NCBI GenBank assembly: GCA_030426065.1
Contig: JAUHZH010000061.1
Coordinates: 1-9,050 of the forward strand
Length of the DNA stretch: 9,050 nt
Source of the DNA: Gammaproteobacteria bacterium
GTDB taxonomy: Bacteria > Pseudomonadota > Gammaproteobacteria > Xanthomonadales > Marinicellaceae
Direction: 5' to 3'
Below are positions 1 to 7,648 of the stretch, in pieces; position 1 is the first letter of the stretch; every line of letters starts with the position of its first letter. Position numbers and translations under genes: made by a program. The notes under the pieces were generated by a model. The model was not told the origin of the DNA, ran no database searches, and worked only from the letters and a program-made list of their open reading frames with translations.

Positions 1-1063
1 CATAGGTTTCTCCGTCCACTTCAACCGTACCGCCTTTGCCTTTGACACCGCGAGAAGAAAAGTCAGCCAAATGACCACTTTTATCACCCGCAGCCACAGT
101 GATGACCCAAGGTGCTTTTTTGAAGTTGCCTGTGATGGTGCTTTCACCGTTACCGGAATTACCCGCGGAAAAAACAACCACCACACCTCGGTCAGTCAAC
201 ATTTTGGTCAAAACATTGGTGGGGTCATCTGGGTTGAAATCCGTGCCAACATCGCCGGTGTTTCCAAATGAATTTGAGATCACACGGATGTTGTATTCAT
301 ATTGGTGGGTTAAAGCGTAGTCAAAACCACCGATGGTGTCGAGGACAAACAAGGCCGCACCTGAACCGTAGCCAATCAGGTCAGCACCCGGTGCCACACC
401 TTCATATTTACCGTTCGACATGGCGCCACTGCCACCAACAATCCCAGCCACATGTGATCCATGACCACCTGCAATATCGGTGTTGGGCACGTTTTCAGTG
501 TATGTGATGGGTGCCATTGAAGAGAAAGACTGCAAATTGGTCTGTGCCAAAACATTCTGTACTGTGTGCTCTGGAAATTTAAGGTCATTGTGCGTGCCAT
601 CGATGCCTGAGTCATTGACCACAACGCCAATGCCACGACCTGAATACGGAATGCCATTGATCCTGAAGTCAGGATCATTGCGCAATTGATCCACACCGGT
701 AATGGCTGTGGAACCGGCGTTGTCCAGTGTCATGGGCGAATTCAGCCAAATGGAACGCACATCGTCTTCTTGGTACAGCGACTCAATTTGACTCTTGGTG
801 GCCACAGCGGCCACAATGGGGGCATTTTGCAACATCGCACCGGCCAGAATGCCATGAGAGCGCATCAAATTCAATTGATGTAAATTGGCTTGCTCATCAC
901 CATAAAAAGTGACAATCACTTCAAAAGTGTCCAATACATTGGCGGTTGCCAAAACATCGGTCAATTGGTGATCAAGTGACTTGGCAGCCGCCTCATGAGT
1001 CCAGCCGAAAGCAGCTGTGGCTGCCATCGATGTCAACAAAAGGTTTCGTTTAAATAGGTTCAT
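1..1063 (-). CDS. Secreted subtilisin-like serine protease (S8), C-terminus beyond left edge
   Basis: An endopeptidase of the subtilase family, expected to act outside the cytoplasm. The reading frame is open to the left edge, giving 354 visible residues. Residues 1-27 form a Sec signal peptide (positive MNLFKR, hydrophobic core, AAA before the likely cleavage). Residues about 45-115 resemble an inhibitor I9 propeptide (TFEVIVTFYG ... VAAVATKSQIESL). The catalytic domain follows, with Asp151 in DSGID, His201 in GGHGSHVAGI and the oxyanion Asn302 in SAGNSGNG. The catalytic GTSMA-type serine motif is expected further on and is not in the window, so activity cannot be confirmed. ATG at 1063 is preceded by GGAG at 7 nt spacing. 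The ATG at 1068 meets a stop after two codons. The gene lies 151 nt downstream of the response regulator and is separated from it by a probable terminator, so it likely has its own promoter. Confidence 0.93.
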   Translation of the reverse strand, partial: MNLFKRNLLLTSMAATAAFGWTHEAAAKSLDHQLTDVLATANVLDTFEVIVTFYGDEQANLHQLNLMRSHGILAGAMLQNAPIVAAVATKSQIESLYQEDDVRSIWLNSPMTLDNAGSTAITGVDQLRNDPDFRINGIPYSGRGIGVVVNDSGIDGTHNDLKFPEHTVQNVLAQTNLQSFSSMAPITYTENVPNTDIAGGHGSHVAGIVGGSGAMSNGKYEGVAPGADLIGYGSGAALFVLDTIGGFDYALTHQYEYNIRVISNSFGNTGDVGTDFNPDDPTNVLTKMLTDRGVVVVFSAGNSGNGESTITGNFKKAPWVITVAAGDKSGHLADFSSRGVKGKGGTVEVDGETY

Positions 1064-1154
1064 TTCATTGCTCCAAAATAATTATTGTCTGCCCATAATA
1101 AAAATTTCGGCGCACGCAACCCATCAGGGAAATCCCCTATTTTGGTATTAGTTT
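1064..1154 (-). promoter_or_regulatory. Leader and presumed promoter region of the protease gene
   Basis: This stretch lies between the terminator and the protease start. It holds a good ribosome binding site (GGAG, 7 nt before ATG 1063), an AT-rich segment with a TATTAT -10-like box (1095-1100) and a GGGA-AA-TCCC inverted repeat at 1127-1136. I found no convincing -35 box at the right distance from TATTAT. The promoter is therefore inferred mainly from position, and the inverted repeat may be an activator site or chance. Confidence 0.35.
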
Positions 1155-1193
1155 AAAGAAAAACAGCCCACTCAGACACAAATCAAGTGACTG
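1155..1193 (-). terminator. Probable Rho-independent terminator after the response regulator
   Basis: On the minus strand CAGTCACT pairs with AGTGGGCTG, giving an eight-base-pair stem with one bulged G, one G-T pair and a loop of about 13 nt. TTTTTCTTT follows directly. It begins 21 nt after the response regulator stop codon, where a terminator for the signalling operon would be expected. The stem is only moderately GC-rich, so it may be leaky. Confidence 0.6.
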
Positions 1194-1214
1194 TTATGAC
1201 TGTATAGAGTGGTG

Positions 1215-1853
1215 TCAGGTGATCAAATGGTGTTTGGCAGCCAAACGAACCAATTCAACGGTGTTGGACACGTTGAACTTATCGAGCACTTTGCCTCGAT
1301 GGTTTTCTACAGTTTTGGTACTGATTGATAACAGCTCGGCCACTTGTTTGGTGGATTTTCCTTCAATGATCAAGTGAAAAACTTGGCGCTCCCGGTTGGT
1401 CAACCCCGCCAGTGGGTCTTGGGCCGCTGTTGGCATGGGTTTGAAAGGGTTGTTGATCACCGCTTGTGCATGTTGGCCAAAATAGCTGTGCCCTTTGGAG
1501 ATGGCATCCAATGCATCCACCAATTCATCACTGGCATTGTCTTTCAAGAGGAACCCCATGGCACCGGCTTGAACCACACTGTGAACATACTCTTCCTCAT
1601 CATGCATGGTCAAAACCAGCAGGCGACACTGCGGCAATTTAGATTTCACCTGCCTGATCAATTCCAGTCCATTCATGTCTGGCATCGACAAATCGGTGAT
1701 CACCACATGGGGTTTCAAACGGGTGATCATTTTAAGTGCTTCGACCCCACTTGCAGCTTGACCAACCAAGTGACAACCAGGAACCGACTGCAATATACTC
1801 ACCATGCCTTGCCTGACAATGTCGTGATCATCAACAATAAAAACATCAATCAT
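1215..1853 (-). CDS. NarL/FixJ-type response regulator
   Basis: A two-component transcription factor of 212 residues, normal for the family. The N-terminal receiver domain (about 1-120) has the acidic pair Asp8-Asp9, the phospho-acceptor Asp54 in VVITDLSMPDMNG, Thr82 in LVLTMHD and Lys104 in GFLLKD, so all phosphorylation-site residues are present. The C-terminal LuxR-type helix-turn-helix (about 148-212) reads LTNRERQVFHLIIEGKS ... STKTVENHRGKVLDKF. The frame extends upstream to 1886, but ATG at 1853 is the better start. It begins the receiver fold directly, has GGAG 8 nt upstream, and overlaps the histidine kinase stop as ATGA. That coupling names the kinase at 1850-2563 as its partner. It is the last gene of the signalling unit and the likely output. 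Its target promoters cannot be read from the window. Confidence 0.95.
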   Translation of the reverse strand: MIDVFIVDDHDIVRQGMVSILQSVPGCHLVGQAASGVEALKMITRLKPHVVITDLSMPDMNGLELIRQVKSKLPQCRLLVLTMHDEEEYVHSVVQAGAMGFLLKDNASDELVDALDAISKGHSYFGQHAQAVINNPFKPMPTAAQDPLAGLTNRERQVFHLIIEGKSTKQVAELLSISTKTVENHRGKVLDKFNVSNTVELVRLAAKHHLIT

Positions 1854-2563
1854 TGGTCTTGCTCCACCAGATCCAAAGTTACCCAAATTTGGGTTCCCCC
1901 ATCATCACCCGAACTGATTTTCAGTTTACCGCCGTATGCAAAAACACGGTCTTGCATGGAAGACAAGCCAAAACCGTCACCAAGCTCTTCAGGCAACCCG
2001 ATGCCGTTGTCAGTGATTTTCACCACAGCCAAAGTGGGCTGAGTCATCAACATCACTTCGGCATGACTGGCTTGCGCATGTTTGATGACGTTGGTCAATG
2101 ACTCTTGTACCACACGAAAAAACAAGCTTTCTATTTCTGGGCTGAGCGGTTGGCTGATGTGGTGGTTGAAATCAATGGTGATGTCATCTTTGTCCGACAT
2201 TGTGCGGACCAACCAGTTGAGCGCTGCCAACAAACCCAAATCATCCAATATCCTGGGACGCATCAATCGACACATTTCCCTGGTTTCACTCAATGCCGTT
2301 TTCAACAACTCCAACAGCCCTTCTTGGTCAACTGACTGGTCTTGTTGTTGCGCATTGACCAATTGATTGATCGCAGCAGTCAATAATTGGCCGACACTGT
2401 CATGTAATTCCAGTGCGATGCTTTTCCTTTCTTTCTCCTGAACTTCCCAAGCACGCCTGGCTATTTTTTGCATTTGCTTTTGATTGTTCGCCATGTCTTC
2501 AATCAATTGGGCTTGCATTTGATTGATGTGGTTGACCTCGTTGATTAATTGTTTGTCTTTCAT
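1850..2563 (-). CDS. Soluble sensor-less histidine kinase, NarX/DegS class (HisKA_3)
   Basis: A 237-residue cytoplasmic histidine kinase expected to phosphorylate the response regulator it overlaps. Residues 1-46 look like a charged, Gln-rich coiled coil. The dimerisation/phosphotransfer domain follows, with His54 in LELHDSVGQ. This fits the HDxxxQ motif of the HisKA_3 family, where the Gln is linked to phosphatase activity. MRPRILDDLGLLAAL (101-115) is the usual second helix motif. The HATPase domain shows the N box (RVVQESLTNVIKHA, Asn158), the G1 box (ITDNGIGLP, Asp185) and GDGFGL (195-200). There is no transmembrane segment and no PAS, GAF or HAMP domain, so the input must come from a partner protein. 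ATG 2563 has AGAGGA 6 nt upstream and overlaps the Ser/Thr kinase stop as ATGA, making that kinase the obvious candidate partner. Confidence 0.94.
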   Translation of the reverse strand: MKDKQLINEVNHINQMQAQLIEDMANNQKQMQKIARRAWEVQEKERKSIALELHDSVGQLLTAAINQLVNAQQQDQSVDQEGLLELLKTALSETREMCRLMRPRILDDLGLLAALNWLVRTMSDKDDITIDFNHHISQPLSPEIESLFFRVVQESLTNVIKHAQASHAEVMLMTQPTLAVVKITDNGIGLPEELGDGFGLSSMQDRVFAYGGKLKISSGDDGGTQIWVTLDLVEQDQ

Positions 2564-5500
2564 GGCTGATCCTCTGGCGGCACCCTTTTTTCCAAGAACT
2601 TCAGGCGTTGATCCTCGGCCACTGGCTTTTGCAAATGAATCAAAGCCTCTTCAACTTCAGACAACCCTTGCCAAGTCCATGCACCTGAAGCATGTGCGGT
2701 TCCATCAATGATCAACAGGATGAAAAATCGTCGCCAATGATTGGGAAATTGGACCAAGCCATCCGCCAAGATCCGGGTTGGTGATGCCAGTTCTGCTTGA
2801 TTGGATTGACTGATCCAAACATAAGCGCTCACCTCAGCATACAACATGTGTAACATCGGGTATGGTTTCAGGTTCACATCCTGAAGCGCCAAATGAACTT
2901 TTTCGCGTACCGACACATCACCCCAATCAGACAACACCCACATCTTGAGCAACAAATAGGCTTGGTCATGATCACTGAAGTTTTGGCTGGTCATGGATTG
3001 AAACAACTCGGCCTCATCTCCCGATTGCATCGCATGGAACAGCAACACATTAAACCACGTGTTTTGCATGGGATTCATGTTGCCGCGATAGGGCTTCAAG
3101 TCTTCCAGTAACTTCAATACCGAAACTTCATCCAACAAATACAATTGCCATTCAGCCAAAAGCAATCCGAATTCCACCATACCCCTGACGTCATTGGCCG
3201 CTTTCATTTCTTGATAGACTTGACTCACATCTGCAACCGCTTGGATTTGGCTTCCTTGCTGCCACTGTGATTTGGCCAAATTGGCTTGAGCCACCAATGA
3301 TTCAGTTAACAAACCCAATCGCTGTGCCAATGCCAAACTGTCATTGAACAGTTTGGTGGCTTCATTGATCTTGCCGGAGCGCAAAGCCAACTGGCCTTGA
3401 TTTTGCATGATTTGTACCTCGCCCACTTCATCACCCACCTCTTGGTAAATTTGCATGGCTTGTTGCCAATATATGGTTGCGTGGTTGTGCTCACCCTCGA
3501 GGAAATACATGAAACCCAGGTTGTTCATGCTTTCAGCCTTCAACCACTTCTCATCCAAGCGCATGCGGATGTCTAAGGCTTCTTGGTAGTGGTCTTTGGC
3601 TTGTTGGTACTGGCCCTGTTCTTCCAGCAAAATACCCATTTCATTCAAAACAATGGATTCATTCAATTCATCATTGATTTTTCGATAAAGCTGCAATGCT
3701 TGGGTCAGATTGTCTTGTGCTTCCTGGTGTCGGCCAGTGATGGCCAACACCGCCGACAGGTTGGACATGGTGGTCGCCACTTGCGCTTCATTGCCCATTT
3801 GTTGACGGATGGTCAATGCTTGCTGGTAGTAATCGATGGCTTGTTGGTTGTCGCCCAATCTTTGGTATGCCACACCAAAAGCATTCAGCACATCGCCTTT
3901 GGCCTGGGTGTCTTTGAGGTGGTTGGCTGTGACCAGTGCACGGGTGAGGTATTCTTCTATGGCGCGGTTGATTTCACCTTGCCAAATCGCCACTTTTGCC
4001 AATTCAAACCAAGCCCTCGGGTGCTTGTCATTGACACTGACCACGGCCTGTAAAGCAGACTCGGCCTGAGCCAGCAAGTCCATGTTGATGAAGTAATTGG
4101 CCGCTTCCAATAACAACACCGCATCGCGACTCCCTTCACTGATCAGTTTTTGATAAAAGGCTTCGGCTTCTCCTGCTTGCCCCATCAAAACATGTAAACG
4201 GGCACGGCTTAATTGGTAAATGGGGTCTTTTGGCTCAGTCAATGACAACACACGGGTGTAGGCTTGCTGCGCCAAATCATCGTTGTTGTTTGATTGTGCC
4301 AACGCGCCCAATTTGAGCCAACCCATCTGATATTCCGGGACGGCAGCCAACAACGCCTGCCAATGTGTGATTTTTTCACTCAATTCACTGCTTTGATTGA
4401 TGTTTGCCAACAAGCGCAGTTGCTCCGGCGAGAAATGAATGGATGGCCTGTTACTGACCGTGCCTTCGAAACCGCCAGCAATTTCAAGGGCTATTTTTTC
4501 CAAAGTGGCACCCACGTCTTGACCATGAGACACTTCAAATTGTTGGAGTTTGGTGATCACTTGCAAACCAACCAAATCTTTTTGCTCCACTTCAATCAAC
4601 GACGCGGTTGGCCCCATGGGCCGCAGCGTGACTTGAACAAAGTGTTCGGCATTCAACAATTGGCCCAAACTTGCGATTTGCCTGTCACTGTATGGTGATT
4701 CACCACCAATGGCTTTCATGGCCGCAGCCAACTCTGAAGGCGAAACCACACGCAATACGGGGTTGTCTGACAACTCCTGAGACAAAATGACTTGGCCACT
4801 CTGGGCCAGCCAGTGGATTTTTTGATCCGCTGAATGGGTGTCATGGAAAGGCAAAACCACCAAAGATGATGGGTTGGCATCCACCACTTGGTTGCTGCTT
4901 TTATACCAATACAAACCTGCCACCAAAAGAATCATAGACGCAAACACCCATGCTTTCATCCACCACCCACTGCCCCCTTCAGTCTCAATGGCAGCCAACA
5001 AGTTGGCCTGGTGCACTGGCCTGGCCGAAGGGATGGGTGACAACAACTGATTCACCACACCATGGTATTTGTTCAATGAGCCATGGGTGGGGTTGAATTT
5101 TGGCAGTTGCTGCTTTTCAGAAACCAAGGCTTCAAGTGAGGTTGCTTCAAAAGGCGCATCCACACAACACAGGCGATAGATAAGCACACCCAACGAGTAA
5201 AAGTCGGTGCTGGCATTGACTTCTTGATGCGACAAGTATTCAGGGGCACAATAAACTGGTGAGCCGGCAAAAAAACCGGTTTGTGCCTGATTCAATGTGC
5301 CTGCAATGCCGAAGTCAAAGAGCCGGATTTGCCCATCGGGCAACACCATGATGTTTTCTGGCTTCAAATCCTTGTGACACACACCTTGTGATGCCGTGTA
5401 TGTGAGTGCAATCAAACACTGCTTGATGATGTCGTCAATTTGAAGTGGCTCCAACTGGCCTTCTTGAATCAATGCTTCTAAAGAAGCACCATCAACCCAT

Positions 5501-5826
5501 TCCATGGTGATGAAATGGCGGTCATCCATTTCATAGTATTCATAAACTTTGAGGATGTTGGGATGGGTCAGCTGTCTGAGCAGCAGGATTTCATTTTTCA
5601 GGGATTGGACGGCATCGCTGTTGTTTGAAAATGAAGGGTGCATGGCCTTGATGGCAACCGTTGCACCGAGTTGTAAGTCTTTGGCTTGGTAAACCACACC
5701 GAATCCACCCTCTCCTGCACAGGACACAATCTCAAAGCGTCCCAACAACACGTCACCTGTGTTAAAAGGCTTGGCGGCAGGTCCTATTTTTTGGGTTTTT
5801 TCAATGGATTCGTTTGCTTTGTTCAC
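2560..5826 (-). CDS. Membrane Ser/Thr protein kinase with TolB-like and TPR regions
   Basis: A 1088-residue Hanks-type kinase. The kinase domain (about 30-280) has the glycine loop GEGGFGVV (38-45), Lys60 (VAIK), Glu79, the catalytic loop CHKDLKPEN with Asp153 and Asn158, DFG at 171-173, APE at 194-196 and Asp208, so it should be active. HKD replaces HRD, making it a non-RD kinase. A single hydrophobic segment (about 292-308) follows. Residues 320-455 (SLVVLPFHD ... LLNAEHFVQVTLRP) resemble the TolB-like domain that precedes TPRs in other signalling proteins. Degenerate TPRs occupy about 500-630, then six regular repeats spaced 40 residues apart lie at about 643-876. The C-terminal 200 residues are helical and unrecognised. 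One membrane crossing puts the TolB/TPR part outside the cytoplasm. The start is GTG 5826, the only candidate before the upstream in-frame stop, with a poor ribosome binding site. It overlaps the FHA gene by 26 nt. Confidence 0.93.
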   Translation of the reverse strand: MNKANESIEKTQKIGPAAKPFNTGDVLLGRFEIVSCAGEGGFGVVYQAKDLQLGATVAIKAMHPSFSNNSDAVQSLKNEILLLRQLTHPNILKVYEYYEMDDRHFITMEWVDGASLEALIQEGQLEPLQIDDIIKQCLIALTYTASQGVCHKDLKPENIMVLPDGQIRLFDFGIAGTLNQAQTGFFAGSPVYCAPEYLSHQEVNASTDFYSLGVLIYRLCCVDAPFEATSLEALVSEKQQLPKFNPTHGSLNKYHGVVNQLLSPIPSARPVHQANLLAAIETEGGSGWWMKAWVFASMILLVAGLYWYKSSNQVVDANPSSLVVLPFHDTHSADQKIHWLAQSGQVILSQELSDNPVLRVVSPSELAAAMKAIGGESPYSDRQIASLGQLLNAEHFVQVTLRPMGPTASLIEVEQKDLVGLQVITKLQQFEVSHGQDVGATLEKIALEIAGGFEGTVSNRPSIHFSPEQLRLLANINQSSELSEKITHWQALLAAVPEYQMGWLKLGALAQSNNNDDLAQQAYTRVLSLTEPKDPIYQLSRARLHVLMGQAGEAEAFYQKLISEGSRDAVLLLEAANYFINMDLLAQAESALQAVVSVNDKHPRAWFELAKVAIWQGEINRAIEEYLTRALVTANHLKDTQAKGDVLNAFGVAYQRLGDNQQAIDYYQQALTIRQQMGNEAQVATTMSNLSAVLAITGRHQEAQDNLTQALQLYRKINDELNESIVLNEMGILLEEQGQYQQAKDHYQEALDIRMRLDEKWLKAESMNNLGFMYFLEGEHNHATIYWQQAMQIYQEVGDEVGEVQIMQNQGQLALRSGKINEATKLFNDSLALAQRLGLLTESLVAQANLAKSQWQQGSQIQAVADVSQVYQEMKAANDVRGMVEFGLLLAEWQLYLLDEVSVLKLLEDLKPYRGNMNPMQNTWFNVLLFHAMQSGDEAELFQSMTSQNFSDHDQAYLLLKMWVLSDWGDVSVREKVHLALQDVNLKPYPMLHMLYAEVSAYVWISQSNQAELASPTRILADGLVQFPNHWRRFFILLIIDGTAHASGAWTWQGLSEVEEALIHLQKPVAEDQRLKFLEKRVPPEDQP

Positions 5827-6724
5827 CTTCGAGTTGCATCAGCTGAGATAAATGGTCTATTGAATTATCATTCATTTCAGTCAAGTCCTCAAGGGCTGCA
5901 ATCAAATCATTGACTTTGGTTTCAATGTTCAAAGCACGGATGTTCATTTGAATCTGCGCTGCCATGGTTTCAATCAATTCCAAATCGAATGTGGTCAAAA
6001 CCTTGGAAGCTTCTTTGCTGTCGATGTAAATCAAGCCAAACACTTGATCATGGTCGCTGATAAACGGGGTCGACACCAGTGAAGCGATGTTTTTTTGATA
6101 CACCGTGCCTTTTTGGTGCAACATGGCATTCTTACTGACATCCATGGCAAACACCGGTTGTCGGTGTTCTAAAGATGATTGAATGGCAGTGTAGCTGCCT
6201 TCAAAATGGTTGATGTTAAAATCTTCTGCATTCATGTTTACAGACACCGCCACCACCAAATGATCAGGGTCTGCGCCCAGCAAAATCATGCCACGGTGCA
6301 TGCCTAAAATGGCAATCAAATCGGTCAGTCGTTTTGACAAGATGTCTTTGAGTGACAAAAATTGTTGGGGTTTTTCAACTTGCTTCCTGCGCCATTCATT
6401 GTGTGCCAATGCAGCCAACACCTGATCCTGGTCTCTGAATTCGACCAAACACTCAACCCCACCGAATGTAATCAATGCATCTTGCGAAAACTGCTCATCC
6501 AACAAAGGCATGCCATTCAACTGACTGCCGTTGCTGCTGTCCAAATCAATTACTTGACACGCACCGTCTCGGTAAACCAATTGCGCATGTTGGCCTGATA
6601 CACTGGGGTGATCAATCACCACTTCACAGGCTGGTGAACGTCCGACAGTGACCACATCTCCGGAATTCAACTGAATCCGGTGAGCAGGAGAGTCATCAAA
6701 ACATATGGTTAAAATCGCCAGCAT
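5801..6724 (-). CDS. FHA-GAF domain protein, likely phosphothreonine reader
   Basis: A 307-residue soluble protein. The FHA domain (about 5-97) shows the phosphothreonine-binding set: Gly28-Arg29 in TVGRS, Ser41/Ser43 and His46 in SVSGQHA, Asn65-Gly66 in SSNGS and Asn70-Gly71. A linker leads to a GAF domain (about 125-262, including STPFISDHDQVFGLIYIDS), which in other proteins binds small molecules or cyclic nucleotides. A charged, heptad-like tail (262-300) may dimerise. FHA domains bind phosphothreonine peptides, and the next gene is a Ser/Thr kinase overlapping by 26 nt, so this is probably its substrate or docking partner (inference). The frame extends to 6799, but ATG 6724 is preferred. 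It starts the FHA beta-strand directly, has TGAGGT just upstream, and sits 10 nt after the previous stop. The GAF ligand is unknown. Confidence 0.9.
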   Translation of the reverse strand: MLAILTICFDDSPAHRIQLNSGDVVTVGRSPACEVVIDHPSVSGQHAQLVYRDGACQVIDLDSSNGSQLNGMPLLDEQFSQDALITFGGVECLVEFRDQDQVLAALAHNEWRRKQVEKPQQFLSLKDILSKRLTDLIAILGMHRGMILLGADPDHLVVAVSVNMNAEDFNINHFEGSYTAIQSSLEHRQPVFAMDVSKNAMLHQKGTVYQKNIASLVSTPFISDHDQVFGLIYIDSKEASKVLTTFDLELIETMAAQIQMNIRALNIETKVNDLIAALEDLTEMNDNSIDHLSQLMQLEGEQSKRIH

Positions 6725-6734
6725 GCGTACCTCA

Positions 6735-7541
6735 TCACAACCGCAAAGTAAAACGCAGGGTTTTGGCCATGGCATACAATTCACCTGCCACGTTATCAAG
6801 CAACACGCCAGCAGCCCAAACTTTGGGTATGTCTGCTAAGTTTGCGGCATCTATCTCAGCCAGCAATTGCGTTAAAGCGGTATCGGCTGTGGCGTAGTCA
6901 CTCACCAAGATGGCGGCTTCTGCCTGATTCACTTTGTTGGTCAATTCACCATACAACGTCACGTCAATGCTGTTTTCCCAAGCCAACAAACTGGTTTTCA
7001 ATCGATTCATCTTACTGGTGATGATGGATGCTTTTGGTCGCATGTCGCGAACCACCATGAATTGACTGAATCTGCCGGTGGTGCCCCTGGCTCGGTAACT
7101 GCCGGGAGACACGGTGTCAGTGATGTCATGGAACAGTCCGCCCACTTGCGCCTTGAATAAACGCAAAGGCGTTCGGCGCGTGTATGGCAGGTTGTGGGTG
7201 TGGATGTCAACTTGCACCGTTCCAACAAAGCTCAACCCGCTGAGCGCGGGTGGTTCGATGGTGACCATGACTGGCAAATCCCCAGGAATGGTGTTGTACA
7301 AAGCAGAAGGCAACCGATTGGTGATTAAAGGGTCATTGACATTAATCACTTCCGCAGTGATGTTCAAGCTCCCTACAGACAAGCCGATGACAGATTGGAA
7401 TGTCAATTCATAGTCCACTTCATAGCCACCAGGCAATGACACGGTGAAATTGGCTTGGTTGCCAGTGATGACAGGCGTCACTGGAATGGCGTGGGCGGCC
7501 AAGGAGATGCACAACAATGCGATGGCTGTGATTTTAGTCAT
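6735..7541 (-). CDS. Secreted protein of unknown function, first gene of signalling unit
   Basis: A 268-residue protein whose first 18 residues form a Sec signal peptide (MTKITAIALLCISLAAHA), with cleavage after AHA. The single Cys lies inside the signal peptide with no lipobox, so the mature protein is Cys-free and probably periplasmic or secreted. Residues 20-160 look beta-rich (VTPVITGNQANFTVSLPGG ... VGTVQVDIHTHNLP). A helical part follows from about 175, with a repeat-like stretch (LTNKVNQAEAAILVSDYATADTALTQLLAEIDAANL). I do not recognise the family with certainty. It may belong to one of the DUF families of secreted proteins in marine gammaproteobacteria. It is the promoter-proximal gene, 10 nt before the FHA-GAF gene. 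The ribosome binding site before ATG 7541 is weak. A role as ligand or partner of the kinase's outer region is a guess from context. Confidence 0.82.
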   Translation of the reverse strand: MTKITAIALLCISLAAHAIPVTPVITGNQANFTVSLPGGYEVDYELTFQSVIGLSVGSLNITAEVINVNDPLITNRLPSALYNTIPGDLPVMVTIEPPALSGLSFVGTVQVDIHTHNLPYTRRTPLRLFKAQVGGLFHDITDTVSPGSYRARGTTGRFSQFMVVRDMRPKASIITSKMNRLKTSLLAWENSIDVTLYGELTNKVNQAEAAILVSDYATADTALTQLLAEIDAANLADIPKVWAAGVLLDNVAGELYAMAKTLRFTLRL

Positions 7542-7560
7542 TGTGTTTACAGTTCGTTAT

Positions 7561-7575
7561 TATGCTTCCAGCATA
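7561..7575. repeat. Perfect inverted repeat over the -10 box
   Basis: TATGCT-TCC-AGCATA is a perfect 6-bp inverted repeat with a 3-nt centre. It covers the candidate -10 box and start point of the signalling operon, a position suited to a repressor. It could also be a chance palindrome. Confidence 0.4.
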
Positions 7576-7598
7576 TAACACAATGCTATTCAGCTCAA
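7570..7598 (-). promoter_or_regulatory. Candidate sigma-70 promoter of the signalling operon
   Basis: On the minus strand TTGAGC (7593-7598) and TATGCT (7570-7575) are separated by exactly 17 nt and resemble -35 and -10 boxes (4/6 matches each). Transcription would begin near 7563, about 20 nt before the ATG at 7541. This is the only good pair I found in this gap. Confidence 0.45.
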
Positions 7599-7648
7599 AC
7601 CGAATCCTTTAAATCAGTCATGAGTGGCGCTTTTTTTAAGATGAACGT

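Noticed and set aside
376..696. 106-codon minus-strand frame in another register
   Set aside because: It overlaps the subtilase catalytic domain, where the Asp and His motifs are read in the other frame.
1854..1886. Longer N-terminus for the response regulator
   Set aside because: The extra 11 residues precede the receiver fold and lie inside the kinase's last codons. ATG 1853 has a good ribosome binding site and an ATGA overlap.
1344..2042. 232-codon open frame on the plus strand
   Set aside because: It lies fully antisense to the histidine kinase and response regulator, whose motifs are intact. The translation has no recognisable domain and looks like a reverse-strand shadow.
3583..4053. 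156-codon open frame on the plus strand
   Set aside because: It is antisense to the TPR region of the Ser/Thr kinase, and its hydrophobic, low-complexity look comes from complementing Gln/Ala-rich TPR codons.
2740..5000. Repetitive appearance of the TPR coding region, as if an array of DNA repeats
   Set aside because: The similarity is at protein level (TPR units of about 34-40 residues). The DNA is not an exact repeat and has no spacers, so it is neither CRISPR nor a satellite.
6725..6799. Longer N-terminus for the FHA-GAF protein
   Set aside because: The added 25 residues overlap the previous gene and resemble no domain, while ATG 6724 has a TGAGGT ribosome binding site and starts the FHA fold.
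7620..7640. GC-rich stretch followed by seven T on the plus strand, resembling a terminator
   Set aside because: No inverted repeat precedes the T run, and no plus-strand gene exists to be terminated there.
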